A model generated the notes under the pieces. It had not been told where the DNA came from and made no database searches. It saw only the letters and a list, made by a program, of their open reading frames with translations. From Berberis thunbergii (Eukaryota; Streptophyta; Magnoliopsida; Ranunculales; Berberidaceae), in the NCBI GenBank assembly GCA_003290165.1, contig QNQO01001851.1, forward strand, positions 1-64,000: a stretch of 64,000 nucleotides of DNA, in the 5' to 3' direction. Made by a program: the position numbers and the translations under genes. Shown here one piece after another: positions 22,098 through 34,254 of the stretch (its first letter is position 1; every line of letters begins with the position of its first letter).

Positions 22098-23745
22098 TGA
22101 TGCACTATTTTACTAGCACACAACTTAATACTCTGCTTTGTAGTCGTAGTAAAAATAAGAAGGGATTGATCTAAACCGAGGATTAGAGGGCTTGCTAATT
22201 AACACTAAGAGTAACTAAAAGATAACTAACAACCTAAATAATAAAATACTGGGGGATTGGTTTTTCTAATTTTGAACTAAGAAAATAACTAAGACGATTA
22301 CTAATAAAAACTTGAGAAGTAGATGATGAGAAATTAGCTAAGGGTTTTATCTTCATGCACCAAACATATGAACATAAATCAATCTTCAATAATTCCTATA
22401 CTAACTCTTGAAGGACAATGCTCTAGATTAACCGTGATCGCACTGCATTAATCTTATTATTTTCCCAAATTCGTTGAATTAAACTAAGTGTCGCTTTCAA
22501 ACTATTCTTATCATGATATCTAATCAAGAATCGCAAGTTAGATAACAATCCAAGATTATTAAGACCTAGGGAAAATACGAACACTGACTAGGCAATTACA
22601 AGTATGATCAACAGCTTGTTCTTAACCTAGGTTTTTACTTAACCTTACCAACATTCCTTGATTTTATTACTTGTGAGTACAAGATTATAACGATTAGGTG
22701 AAACTCTCCTATACTCTAGCCCCAGATCCCGACATGCTTACTAAGTTAGTCACCTTAACAAACATACAAAGAAAAGTTCTCTATAAAGCAGTTAAGCAAA
22801 ACACACTCACTAATCAGCAAGGAATATTAAATTCAATTAATTCATGAAGCACGTGTTCAGGGCTTCGAAACCATCCCTTGCTAAAAGGAAGTATAGCTAG
22901 ATATCTTAATCATGTTCAAACAATCGCCCAAAATTAAATATCAACTAAATAAGAAAAGAGTTGAAAGAAATAGAACATTGTCGTTGCCTGCATAGTGGAT
23001 GTCTGGGGTGTAGATAGCAGAGTAAAGAAAATAAAATCTCTTATTCTTCCTCTTCACAATCTCTGCTCTGTTTTTTAGAGTTGTCTTCTTCTTCTTGCCT
23101 TTAAATTGAAGGAATCAGAGAGCATGAATGAGAAGGGGAGGACGTGGGAAAGAAATGGACGACGAGGGCAGATAGTGGTTGTGTGGCAAGAGAGAGGTCT
23201 AGTGAGAAGTTGTTTGTTGCTGTCAGTTTGGTATTTTAGTTGGTGTGCGATAATGGGTTTTTGTGACTGTTGAATTGGTGGATGGAGATGTACTGGTGTG
23301 TATGATTGCGATGAGGAATTTGCGAGGATGGGTGATGGGGTGATAATGGGTGTGTTGCGATGGGTTCTGTGTGTGATGTGAAGAGGGTTGTAGGCGGTTG
23401 TGATGGGATGATTGTTTGTCTTTGGAAAGAAGAAAGCGAGGAAAACGATGACTGGATGTTGTGTGATATGGATTCAGGGCGATGGCAGTTGTGAGGGATG
23501 ATCTCTCCAAAGCCAGGTATTGTCCCTTTTATAATCGTGTTATCTAATTCCTTTTTTTTGTAGTTTCTTTTTGCAATAAGTTTTTCTAATTCAAACCAAT
23601 TTGCACCACTTAGCTTCTATTTTGGAATCTTGTTATTGGAAACCTATACAAACACGAAAATAGAAATTACTACATAATTAACAAGAAATAGTCAGAATTA
23701 TATATAGAAACAATTCAATAAAGTCGCAAAAATATGATCTTATCA
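22098..23745 (-). mobile_element. probable solo LTR nested in copia Gag
   Basis: The 1,648-bp block begins TGATAAGATC and ends GTGCATCA on the minus strand (TG...CA ends). It is flanked by near-identical 5-bp repeats, TTGCT (22093-22097) and TTGTT (23746-23750), and separates copia Gag from its zinc knuckle. It has no coding capacity. The length and a plus-strand line around 22860-22880 (GGCTTCGAAACCATCCCTTG) suggest a long Ty3-gypsy LTR, perhaps Tat-like, but that is inference. There is no PBS or internal region, so it is a solo LTR if the call is right. Confidence 0.6.
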
Positions 23746-25629
23746 TTGTTTCTGCCTTGTTGAGCTCCCCCTTTTTTGCAACTCCTCTCTTGGGACTTCA
23801 TGGGCTTGTTATCTTCCTTTTATTTGGTTTTACAAATTTCTTCTTTTTATCTCCACCCTTCATTTTATTGAAGAGTGTCTCTTCTTCCTCATTTTTTAAG
23901 GAGACACCTGCCATTTGCTTAGCTGGGCTTTCTTGATTGGCCTACAGACTTTCAAACTCCTCAATAGAGGGTTGAGTTGGCCAACCACGAATAGTCGTGA
24001 CAATCCCGATAAACTCAGGCTTTACACCGTGGATAATTATTTTTTTTCATCATATCTTCATTAATTTTTAGGCAGAGTCTAGTTCTAAAATTTCACGACA
24101 TGATTTTTTTTAAAATACTTTCAAATAGACATACCTCATTGTCTAGAGTTCATCAACTCATTTTCCAAGAACTGCAGGCGGGTATCATTCGTTATGGAAA
24201 ATAGGGATGCAAATGTATCCCATGCTCCTTTGGCTTAGGGATGGCAATGGGGCGGATTTTAGCAAATCCATCCCCGCCTGCTGGAGATCGCGGATCCCCA
24301 CATCCGGCCAGACTATCCGTTTATAAATTTTTTTTAAAATCATCCCCGCCCCGAATGGATTGGCGGATATCCACCATGCCCCATATATCCGCTTATAAAA
24401 AAAACAAAAAAAGTTGTCTTTTTCTCATTCTCAATGAGCAAGAAACCCCAACAAATAGCAAATCAGATCTCGATTCTCAATCTGACATATTTTCATTATA
24501 AACAAGCAAAGTTTGATCAAGTGAAAAGGAACCAAAGAAGGGAGAGATCTGACCAAGAAGCATTTTTAAAAATCAACAACCGAGAGAGCTATAGGGGTTA
24601 GGGTACACGATGTTCCCAAGTTAGAGGTGAAAGAGAGGTTTTACCAGAATCTGGGTGTATTAAGTTAAAGCACAAATCAAATGATACATTCGCCAATCGA
24701 AGATAAATGTAGACAAGTGAACAAGCAGGGCAAGCTGTTGGGAGACCAAATACGCCTTTCTTGCAACAAGAACCGTTATTTTCTTCTCCTCCTTTATTGA
24801 TAAAAAGAAAACAAAGGTTTGTTTTTTAGTTCTCTCTATTTTGTTTGTTGAAACTGTGAAAGGAGAGGATTGAAACTGTGGAGAAGAAGAGCGCTAAGAA
24901 ACAACAGACCAAATGTCATTTAATACAAACCAAATCTCCCACTTCTTCTCTGTATCTTCGTAATTCCTTATTCTTCACTCAGTCGCTGTTGACTATTTAT
25001 TTCTTTTACACATATAATCAAAAGCAAAGTTCTTCTTCTGGGAAAGGAAAAAAATAGAAAAAAAAACTCACCTAATTCATGTGGAGCACAATCTCAGTGT
25101 CGGATAGAGTTAGAAGGAGTCACATGGGCGAAGTCATAATGAAAATTGAAAACGTCAAATCACGGGGAGTCACATGAAAGTTGAATTATTCTTTAAACTA
25201 GTTGGCGGAGCGGATATAGTTAAATCATTATCCGCCCTGAATTTCTGACAGATATAATTTGGATCCCCGAATCCGTTTCGAAATCCATCAAGGTAAACCC
25301 AAATCCGCCTCAAACGGTTTGGGTGGAGCGGATATCCATAAAAATCCGCCCCACTGCCATCCCTATTTTGGGTGTGTCTACATCTTCAATGTGCTGAAGC
25401 ATCTCATCCTCTATCGTCATATTGAGCACATAAAGTGCCATCCTAACATTGATTTCTCATTTCCTTAATTCAGCAGCGTTCTCCCTTGGTCATGGTGAAG
25501 TCTCACTACTGCCAACAACTTGCCACAAGTCTTGTCCTTGTAAATAGGATTTTATCCTTGTCTGCCAACTCTTATAATTGTGATGGTTGAGCTTTGTAAC
25601 CCACCAGGTGTGTCATTGAGATCTTCCAT
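23746..25629 (-). pseudogene. copia Gag N-terminal region, split by hAT-like element
   Basis: A start codon at 25629-25627 begins MEDLNDTPGG. In the neighbouring frame the copia Gag signature KLNHHNYKSWQTRIKSYL then QGQDLWQVV follows (about 25600-25530), so the frame is already shifted. After a 1.13-kb insertion (24236-25365), Gag sequence resumes near 24230 and runs to 23746. Confidence 0.7.
24236..25365. mobile_element. non-autonomous hAT-like element nested in copia Gag
   Basis: Terminal inverted repeats of about 25 bp start TAGGGATGGCAATGGGGCGG at the left and read TAGGGATGGCAGTGGGGCGG on the minus strand at the right. The flanking 8-mers CTTTGGCT (24228-24235) and TTTTGGGT (25366-25373) match at 6 of 8 positions, as expected for an aged hAT target duplication. 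Internal GCGGATAT/ATATCCGC motifs repeat near both ends (about 24360, 25205 and 25330), giving subterminal symmetry. No transposase is seen. Confidence 0.75.
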
Positions 25630-25753
25630 CGTGACAAGGTGCAACCTTCTTTGTGCTACCGAGTAAGCTTGGTCCTAGACCAATCTACTTCACAGTCTCA
25701 AATTGCACACGAACGATCTCTGACAAGTAAACTCTCACCAGTGGTCCATAACC

Positions 25754-25765
25754 GTTCTGATACCA
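25754..25765 (-). other. copia primer-binding site
   Basis: TGGTATCAGAAC read on the minus strand, three bases inside the 5' LTR. It complements the 3' end of initiator-Met tRNA with one change from the usual TGGTATCAGAGC. Confidence 0.8.
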
Positions 25766-25768
25766 CAA

Positions 25769-26088
25769 TGTTATGAAATTGAGGGAGAGCTAGGACTTAT
25801 AAAAGATTGAGTTCAATTAATCAGACAAATAGGCAAGTACACCAAGCTGTGTACAAATACTAACGCACTCACTTTGTCCTTACCCACTCTAACCTTACCT
25901 AATCACAATTGAGTTTTATTCTTCTTCATACTCTCACAAAACAACTCAACCTATATTTATAGTAGCTCCAATTCAGTGGGTGAGCCACCAATTTTGACTA
26001 TGAGCCACAATCTTTGACAAGCCAACTCCAGAGATTTCTGGATAGTCGGTGAATGAAGCTTCTAGATAGTCGGTGATAATTCTCAACA
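25769..26088 (-). repeat. copia 5' LTR
   Basis: 320 bp; on the minus strand it begins TGTTGAGAATTATCACC and ends ATTTCATAACA. It is longer than the 3' LTR because of a duplicated TAGATAGTCGGTGA segment near its start. A TATA-like CTATATTTATAG lies near 25949-25960. It is flanked outside by TGGAC (26089-26093). Confidence 0.88.
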
Positions 26089-26093
26089 TGGAC

Positions 26094-29000
26094 ATCCACA
26101 TGGCCAACTATATTATAGCAAAAAGAAATTATCTACAAACTCCAAAAGTGTTGAATCAAACTCCATCACTTTTACACTCCACCTTATTTCACTTTTACAC
26201 TATTCCTTATTTTTACTCTATCACTTTTACACTCCACCTTATTTCACTCAAACGCTTTTCTTTATTTCACTCCAACAATCCACCTTCCACCTCATTATCC
26301 CTACACATAAGTCTCACCCTTTTCACCTATAAATAGCCTACACATGATCACACTTTGGAATGACTTTTTGAAACACTTTGGAGAGAAAAGTAGTTGTAGT
26401 ATTTAGAGATAAATAAATGAAGTTTGACTTAGAGCTTACCATGTTTAGCTAACATCCCACTTTAGGGTGTGAGTGAGTTCATGGGAGGATAGCTCCAAGA
26501 AGGCTATTTTAGATTAGTTCATTTCCATTTTCAAGTATTAGAGAAGCATGTTTAGTTAGATTAGTCATGTAGTTTGGTTATGTCATGAACCTATAAGGTG
26601 AGTTAGATGTTTTGTCTTTCATTATATGAATTCAAATAATGTTTTCTTCTTCTACTTTTTAAACTCAAGATTAGATAAGTTTTTATACTTGCAATTTCGC
26701 TAACAAGCCCCTAAGTACAATATTTACATATTGTTAGTTTAAGTTTCATTATGATTTGTAAGATATTTTGTGTTTCACTTTGGTGGATTCCTTTTATGCT
26801 TTTAAATCCATATTTGATTCTTAGTTACTAATATAACTTAGGATTGAAATCAATTTCCTCATGATGTCACATTTTTCATCCTAAGGTGAGATGAAAGTCT
26901 ACTTTATGATGTGTTAATGACTTTAGAAAAGATTCATCTAAGAGTGGCCTAATGGTGTCATCTACTCATGATGGTAAACCCAATGCCCTAACTCTTACCT
27001 TTAGATTTACTTTGCATTTTTATTTCATGCACATCTATTTATTTTATATTTTCACCTACAACTCTTTATTTTACTAGGTTAAGTATTTCAAATTTGATTT
27101 TAGAACAAGTTTTCCAAATTCTATTAAACCCTTCTTGTGGGATTCGACTCGTGTTTGCCGATTTCTAACTCAATAAACAATTGTTCTCTTGCTGTAAGAT
27201 TTGAGATCAATCAATAATCTCAGCAATGGTCTTGCTTGTGGAAACACTTAGCTTTCTTGACAACCATGTTTTAGACAATGAATTACTCTTATGATTAAGC
27301 AAATGTCGTTGAATTGATTGCCAAAATAGCATCATAATAATTTGACTCAAAACAAAAAAATTCTTATGTTGACTATATGTATATATACTTTAAGAAGATT
27401 ATGTTGCATATACATTTTTTTGTTCAACTTAATTAACCCATAGATCAAAACACAAAGAACTACAGTGATAGATCCAAAATAAAAACCTTAAATTTTATTA
27501 AATTCAAAACTCACGACCATGCTAATTGATGCAGCAATCCCATATCCAACCGAAGTTCCTATAAAACCAGAATATTGAGCCAAACCACATAATTTAGTCC
27601 GCACCTCACTTGTATAAAATTAAAATAATTAAATCCCACATTTTATCAAAAAATATCAGAATTTGGTAAATAATCATATAGGTTACCTAAATTTTAGACA
27701 AAGTTACTTCGAATTTCAACTAAATACAATCTTATAGGTTACCTAAATTAGTTCTTACAACACCCATGTAAGCGTACTTTCTGTCTTTCTGATACTAGTA
27801 ACAAGGCCAGAAAACCAATAATAATTTGCAAGTAATGTCGAGTTATCATGTGATCAACGTGAACAAGAAAAGTGCACTAGACCCAACATCCAACACAGCT
27901 GAGCCAAACTCCATGTTAGTGATCGTCTCCAGATCCAGTAACCACAATTATTATGTGTGCGTTTACAATTACCAGACTCCCTTCAATTCATCAACAAACA
28001 CTTATTTCAAAACTAACTTTCATTTCATACCAAATAACAATAAAAAGTGTTCTAAAATTTTATGAAATAAGAAGTTCGTACTTTTTCGTTTTGGGTGACC
28101 ATCTTCATCAAACTTTCCTTGTCCAATTCTCGACATCATTCTCCATAAAATTCTCCACACTCATCCTTGGATTACGATATTTCAATAATGTCTTTTTTGA
28201 GATGAAATGCTCAAACTGGCTTTGATTTAGAACTACTAGGAAGATATAATGCATGAATAAATTTTGAAATTCATTGATAAATAAAGAAAATTGTAAAACC
28301 TGCAACATTCTAAGATTTGGTAATAATTTCTTGAAAATCATACAAAGGTTTTTGGGCTTTGTAAGACTTTGAGAGGGATGACATTCTAAAGAGTAGAGGA
28401 ATATACATTTTGTCTTCAATACTTGATCATTTTATAGAGAATGATGGACATTCAACAATGCTTCAATTATTGTCCGACTGCAGGATTAGAAGTTTCGACT
28501 TTGTTAAGTGTATTGGAGAAAATAGAAGGTGAGTGGATACTATATTCGGTGAATTTGGAGTCTTGTGAAATAATTGAAGATGAATGTAAACTACTTTTGA
28601 TGGATTTGAAGTTTTGTAAATTGAGGTTGGAAAAAGATTTGTTGGACTTTTTTTGATGTTGAAATTGCTTCATTTTTTTTCTTCTGTTGATGGATGATGA
28701 CATTGTTAGTGGATGACGACATGTGTGACACATATATATGTGAATCATTTGAGAATGAAATTTTGCTTGTAACAAGTTTTATTATTTCGACCAAAAGATT
28801 CCAAGACAATCGTCTTCATTTGGATTATTTTGTGAAGTTGCAACATCATTGTCATCAGTATCAGAAGAGAAAAATTTGTGAGACTGACTCGTACAACTGC
28901 TTCTTTGTCGTAGTTGGCAAAATTAGAGGTTTCAATTTGAAGAGGTTTGACTATTCTATTCTATCTTCTGCTTTAAATCTTTCTTTGGATATCGTTCCTG

Positions 29001-29690
29001 ATTTAGAATTGAGTGTATAAGATTAACAAATAACAAACTTGAATTCAATAATTCCATTGTTGTGAGTTTTTAAGTTAGGGATAATATTTTTGATTTGTAT
29101 AGTCAAAGATGCGCGGACATGACATGGTGACTCGAAAATTTTTATAAATGTAGTACTCGGCGACATGTCAAACCTTATTTTTATATTTTTTGTTAAAAAA
29201 CTAAAAAATATATACTATCATAGATAATAAATAATACTCGAAGTATGTAAACTTTAAATTGAAGATTGAGATTTTTTTCATGTAGTTACAGGTGGTCATC
29301 ATTTATGGCCTATACAAGATGAAAAATCAGATTTTAGGTAAAACAAACTAGAACAAAGATAACTTATAGAAAAGTGCAGTTGTAGCTAGAATTGCTAGAA
29401 GAGTGAATACAACAATCAGTGATTGACAATCAGATAAGAACTCCTATAAAAAAATTGTTGAAGGACAAAACAAAAGGAAAAAAAAAGTTAGTAATAATCT
29501 AGAAAAACCTCATAAATGCTAGCAATATGGAGGGAAAAAAAAGATGGACACTATAATGATATCATCCAGGCTATAACTACTCCCAAAATCACTATGAAAT
29601 TTCACCCGTATATCAAGTTTCATTTTCTAAATTTCATTTTATTAAACAAAGTTTACGCTTAAAATCTAAATGGTAAATAAAGTATTTTTC
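26094..29690. other. intergenic, no secure gene
   Basis: C/T-rich repeated strings (TTTTACACTCCACCTTATTTC) occur twice near 26168-26250. A TATA-like CCTATAAATAG follows at 26318-26338, and a phrase of the kind found near LTR ends (CTTGTGGGATTCGACTC) at 27134-27150. This hints at one or more old LTRs, but I find no paired ends. Open frames around 28100-29020 show no recognisable domain. The string TATAAGATTAACAAATAACAAACTTG... (29017-29100) recurs at 34004-34080. Confidence 0.45.
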
Positions 29691-29840
29691 GAAAGATAGT
29701 AATGAAGGCGGGGGATTGGACGAGAACCTGGAATCCCGAGATCTAGCATTAGCTCTGATACCATATGAAAGAAACTTATTGGCCTAACTCAACCTTGAAG
29801 TCCGACTTGCAAAGTAAGAGCTGCCTAAAAGCTTATATGA
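29690..29840 (-). repeat. LTR end plus primer-binding site relic (TRIM-like)
   Basis: On the minus strand an LTR-like end (GGTTGAGTTAGGCC...TTTCTTTCATA) is followed at once by TGGTATCAGAGCTAATGCTAG, a primer-binding site with the same downstream bases as the plus-strand relic at 33412-33560. The two relics are in opposite orientation about 3.7 kb apart. Confidence 0.6.
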
Positions 29841-30553
29841 AATCCGACTTAGTGTCTTTTTTTTGTGTAGTGGTAACTCTATGCAAGTTGCCTTGATTAA
29901 TGATTCAACAAGTGTAATTAGGATTCATTGAAATGTCCTGCTACTCATCTCTCTCTTAATGAAAACGTGACTAATAATTGGTAGAACATCTTCTCATTTG
30001 TTGAAGATTTTTTGTCCTTCCTACATCATAGAATCACATATAATATGTACTTTCGTGATCCTCTCTACAGGTTTCCCTCTTTCTCCTATTATCAATTTTT
30101 TCTTGTCTGAAATTCATTACTCTCACTACTTATTTCAATTACCACTATACAACGCAAGTGTATTTCCGAAAAATTCACAATCAAGTAACATTGACTGTTA
30201 AATAATTTATGTGGCAAAATTACACTTGAAAATATCAAACAATTAATGATATATGATAAGTGCTTAAATACACATATTTTCATATCATTTAATAAGCACG
30301 TCAATATCCTTTTGCGTCCAATTACATATTTTTAAGTAAATAACAAGTATTTTCTCAAGATTATCGCAATGTGCACATTATTGATTTTGCCCCATGTAAA
30401 TCATTTATTTATTTATTTTTGTAGGACTTATGGAGCATCCATCATCAGAATTAACGCGGATATCGAGCATTGAAGAGTTAGAGATCAAGTCAAATTGTAA
30501 AACCAAACAAGCTCTATCCCATCCATATATTTCACTTAAACCAAACTTCGTGT

Positions 30554-31168
30554 TGGCGCAAGCTGAGCGCGTGGGCCTCTTTACTATAGCGAGTCGACCA
30601 TCTCCTTATAAACCTTAGCGACGACTAATCCTTACTTGATGTGGGACTATTTAAGTCAACTCCATCCCAACAATCTCCACTTTTGGCGCGAATCGTCACA
30701 CAAATTTACAATCCATCCACAGGTCTGCAACATCTCAAACTCCACCTCGACCGGACTTGTAGGATACTTTTTCTTGACAAGGATCTGGAACCTAATTTGG
30801 ATCCATTCATCTGGCGGACCGCGCACATGCGATGTGCTACCTCGGCTCTGATACTAATTGGTGGCTCCCCTAAACAATGTGCTGCCTTGTACCACTTGCC
30901 AAGTCTTCGCCGAACCATCGACTCTGATACTAATTGGTGGCGCACGCTGAGCGCGTATGCGCACCTAGGTCCACTATACATAGCAACGATATTGTCCCCA
31001 ACTTCAACTTAAACACCGCAACTTGGGTCTACCATCTGGGCCACGGGTGTGGGGTTTTTATCATAAAAGGTCTCATTACTATTAGATAGTAGATCATCTC
31101 CTTATAAACCTTAGTGTCGACTCATCCTTACTTGATGTGGGACTATTCAAACCAACTCTATCCCAACA
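30554..31168 (-). mobile_element. TRIM retrotransposon, family 1
   Basis: A miniature LTR element without coding capacity. The 5' LTR lies at 30938-31168 and the 3' LTR at 30554-30672; the latter has an internal deletion of about 110 bp. Both start TGTTGGGATRGAGTTG and include TAGTCCCACATCAAG, and both end in the GCGCTCAGC...GCGCCA block on the minus strand. The internal region holds two primer-binding-like strings (AGTATCAGAG) about 75 bp apart. TRIMs are moved in trans by other elements. The target duplication is not clear. Confidence 0.75.
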
Positions 31169-31384
31169 GGCCGTTCCTTTTATTTCTAACCTAGCTCATA
31201 ACACCAAGACTCCAAGCCTTCAATACTTCCTTCATTGCCAACAATTATGAATAAATACATCCACTCCCAGCCTCTCACGTGATTCTATCAAGAAGCCTCA
31301 AGAAGTCCACACAAATTTAAAAGAAAAATGGATTTAAAAGTTACTTTAAGAGGGAGAAGGAGGCTACTAAAAGGGAGAAGAAAA

Positions 31385-31800
31385 AAAGGGTCTGTAGAGA
31401 GTTATTTCAGGTTCATTTCTGGGCTGAATCAGGTTTGTTTTGAGAGTTGTTTCAAGTTCGTTTTAGGAGCTATTTCAGGTTCGTTTCTGGGCTAAATCGG
31501 GTTTGTTTTGATAGTTGTTTCAGGTTCGTTTTGGGAGCACTTTTACGTTCGTTTTGGGAGCACTTTTACGTTCGTTTCTGGGCTAAATCAAGAGGTTTTC
31601 AGAGTTGTTTCAGGTCTAATTTCTGGGATGAATTAGGTTTGTTTTTAGGGCTATTTCAGAGTTGTTTCAGGTCTGATTTCGGGGCTGTTGCTGGAGGGCA
31701 TATTCAATGTTGTTTCAGGGCTTGAATAGGGTGTTTCACCTCTGATTTGGAGCTGATTTTGGGTCTGATTTGGAGCTGAATCGAGTTGATTCAGGGGCTA
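31385..31800. repeat. degenerate minisatellite
   Basis: Variants of TTTCAGGTTCGTTTTGGGAGC, TTTCTGGGCTAAATC and GGTTTGTTTT recur about a dozen times with spacing of roughly 20-60 bp. One unit (GGGAGCACTTTTACGTTCGTTT) is repeated exactly in tandem near 31538-31580. The open frames across it are a by-product of the repeat. Confidence 0.75.
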
Positions 31801-34254
31801 TAATAGGGCAATTGCAGGGAGTGTGAAAGAGCCACTGCTGCTTGTTGCGTTTCTGTATTACAAAGAGGAAAAAAGACAAATTTTAGCCTCTTTTCCATGA
31901 TCATTAAGTCTTTATACATTTTGGAAGAGATTAATATAAATTTAATGTCTGGCTAAACCCTCAAACTAAGGTTGAGGAAGAAACCATTGTTATGGATTTC
32001 ATTTAATAAATTATTGCTAAAATTTCATTCTTATGAACTTCAATTTTGTTTATTTTGTTCACTGTTTAAATTAATGGAGTTTCTTTTATGAAATCTACAT
32101 TTACATTTTTCATTTCAAGAAGTACATTGTAGTGTTTGTTATGAATTAATATTGTAGTGTTTGTTATGAATTACATGTTTGATTACCGTTAAGCATGTTC
32201 GCTTACCTAATTGCCTGAAACTCAAATTGCATGCTACCTTCCATCCGCTTTTTTCCGCTTAGCCAGAGGTAAAAAAAAAAAAAAAAACCTGGGGTTGGTT
32301 TCTTTGCTCGGCTCAGCTTCTCTCGCTCCCTGGCCGGCTCTCCTCGCCCGGGAATAGTGACAGTTGTTGCCAGCCTTGCGAAGCTTTGAGTCCTTTCCTC
32401 TCTAGATCTGACCTCGCCCAAAGGAAGAGTTTTGATTGAGTCCTTGGGTTTCCAAAATAGTGTAAAAAGGTGCTTTGAATCATTGCTATTTGACTAGGAC
32501 CTGTTCTAAAAAAGTCGAGGTATTTCGAATTGTTTGTTGACACAGACAAAGTTAGGGAAAACCTCTGAAATGATTTCAATATTGGACCTTGGACACATAA
32601 TAGTTCCAAATCGAATCTCTTTAGAAAGAAGATCTTTTGTCTCATGGTAGCCTGCTCCAGTCCCCTTACGAAACTTCTTTGATATTTGTTCTTAGCTAAA
32701 CACTTTGACAAGTTATGTTTAGATCGATTGAATAACTTTGCACGTGATTTAGATTGAACTATCTTGTAAGTAAAATAAATACAAATATTTTATTGTAAAT
32801 CTTCAAAAATCATGGGTTGAGTTCTCATCAATTTTGAGTAATATTTTCTTTTGGTGAAGAAATTTTTACAAATGGTTTAGTGTTGGAGTTTATTTCATTG
32901 GCGGAATCCAAAACCTTAGTATTACACTTCATAGATTTGATCCTTTTAGTTTTGTATCGATTTCATTTCCTTAAATTAAAATAAAAATTATTGTAATCTT
33001 GTCTTTTCGGATAATCAAATTTTGTCATTAGTTAATTTTTTTTTAAACCAATTAAGTTATTCCCCTAATTCCCCGAGGTTCGACCTCAACTTGCTAAATA
33101 CTACATTTTGATCTTGTACTTGCAAGGAGAGTAATATTTATTCAATCAAAATTTCAATCAATATATATAGTCACGTATAGTATGTCATTGCTTCAGAATG
33201 TAGGAAATTAAGAATATGTAAGCCTTTTGTTTATTATAATTGGAAATCATTATAAGAAAATGAATTAACCATTATGAATGATTGTGTGTGCATCAATATT
33301 TTCAATTCATATTAGATATGCAATTTTCATATGTAATTAGGATGGATAATTATTACATGAAATAGATATGACATCAATTTCATTTTGATGATTTGCATCA
33401 CTAGATAACCTTCATATAAGATCTTAGGCAACCCTTACCTTACAAGTTGGATTTCAAGGTTGAGTTAGGCCCATGGGTTTCTTTCACATGGTATCAAAGC
33501 TAATGCTAGGTCTCGAGACTTCAAGTTCTCGTCAATTCATTTGTCCTCCTTACTATCTGCACTTTATGCTTCGGTGAGGGAGGGTGTTAGAGATGATTGT
33601 TCATTTTTTAACATTTCAAATATTGGATAAATTATACGATATATATCTTTCACTCATTGGGATCGAACTCAATGATAAAAAAAAAAATTAAGCTTTTTAC
33701 TATTGTTGTGTATGGTGGCGAAAATTGGTACAACCAATTCACTTTATAGATGGAAAGTAGAGTTAGAGCAGATTGATTCCAAAAAAAAAATTAATATAAT
33801 TAATCACAAATTATTTATACAAATTGGTTTTCTAGGAATGGTGAATCAATATTTTATTTGTGGCACATGATTGTAAATTAAATTTTGATACATCATGTAA
33901 CCACCAAAGAAATATATATTGATTATATGTATAGTGAATATGTTGTATGCACGTCAACCAGTGGTATCGTCGTCAATATGTTGTATCAAAGTCAACAACT
34001 TATATAAGATTAACAAATAACAAACTTGGGTCCATTAATCTCATTGTTGCGAGTTTTTAAGTTATGGATAATATTTTTATTTTTATTTTTCTTGAAAAGC
34101 AAACTGGATTTTGGGGATCCTAAACCTTATCATTAAAATCAAGAACGTAAAATTACATAAAATTTACACCAATCACTTATCCTACATCATTCATTATGTC
34201 ATCACAGGGGGAAAAAAAATTCATAAACCAAGCTAAAAAATGGATCAATGAGTG
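31801..34254. other. intergenic with old LTR-like pieces
   Basis: Apart from the GC-rich block at 32203-32711, no gene is seen. An LTR-like phrase (CCCGAGGTTCGACCTCAACTTGCTAAATACTAC) lies near 33071-33105; such phrases are usual close to the end of plant gypsy LTRs. At 33412-33560 there is an LTR end plus primer-binding site (TGGTATCAAAGC at 33490-33501). The string shared with 29017-29100 is at 34004-34080. Confidence 0.45.
32203..32711 (-). other. GC-rich block with an open frame, origin unknown
   Basis: This block is much more GC-rich than its surroundings (for example 32285-32420) and has a poly-A/poly-T tract at 32270-32287. A 132-codon frame (32711-32313) starts MSKCLAKNKYQRSFVRG and ends GEESRPGSERS. 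I do not recognise the protein. The composition contrast suggests transferred DNA, perhaps organellar, but nothing in the sequence proves this. Confidence 0.35.

Larger units (their letters stand above)
16489..26088 (-). mobile_element. Ty1-copia fragment B: 5' LTR to truncated 3' LTR, with nested insertions
   Basis: Read on the minus strand: 5' LTR (26088-25769), PBS, gag, zinc knuckle, protease, integrase, RT, RNase H, purine tract, then only about 25-30 bases of 3' LTR (16515-16489), which run straight into the stop of OPT copy 2. Nested inside are a hAT-like element (24236-25365), a probable solo LTR (22098-23745) and a gypsy-type element (19157-21685). Stops and frameshifts show it is dead. 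Compared with fragment A it lacks about 230 bp between RT and RNase H (around 17130). It belongs to the same family as fragment A. Confidence 0.85.

Noticed and set aside
31385..31800. Regularly spaced repeats resembling a CRISPR array
   Set aside because: The spacers are themselves related, unit lengths vary and the window is plant nuclear DNA; it is a minisatellite.
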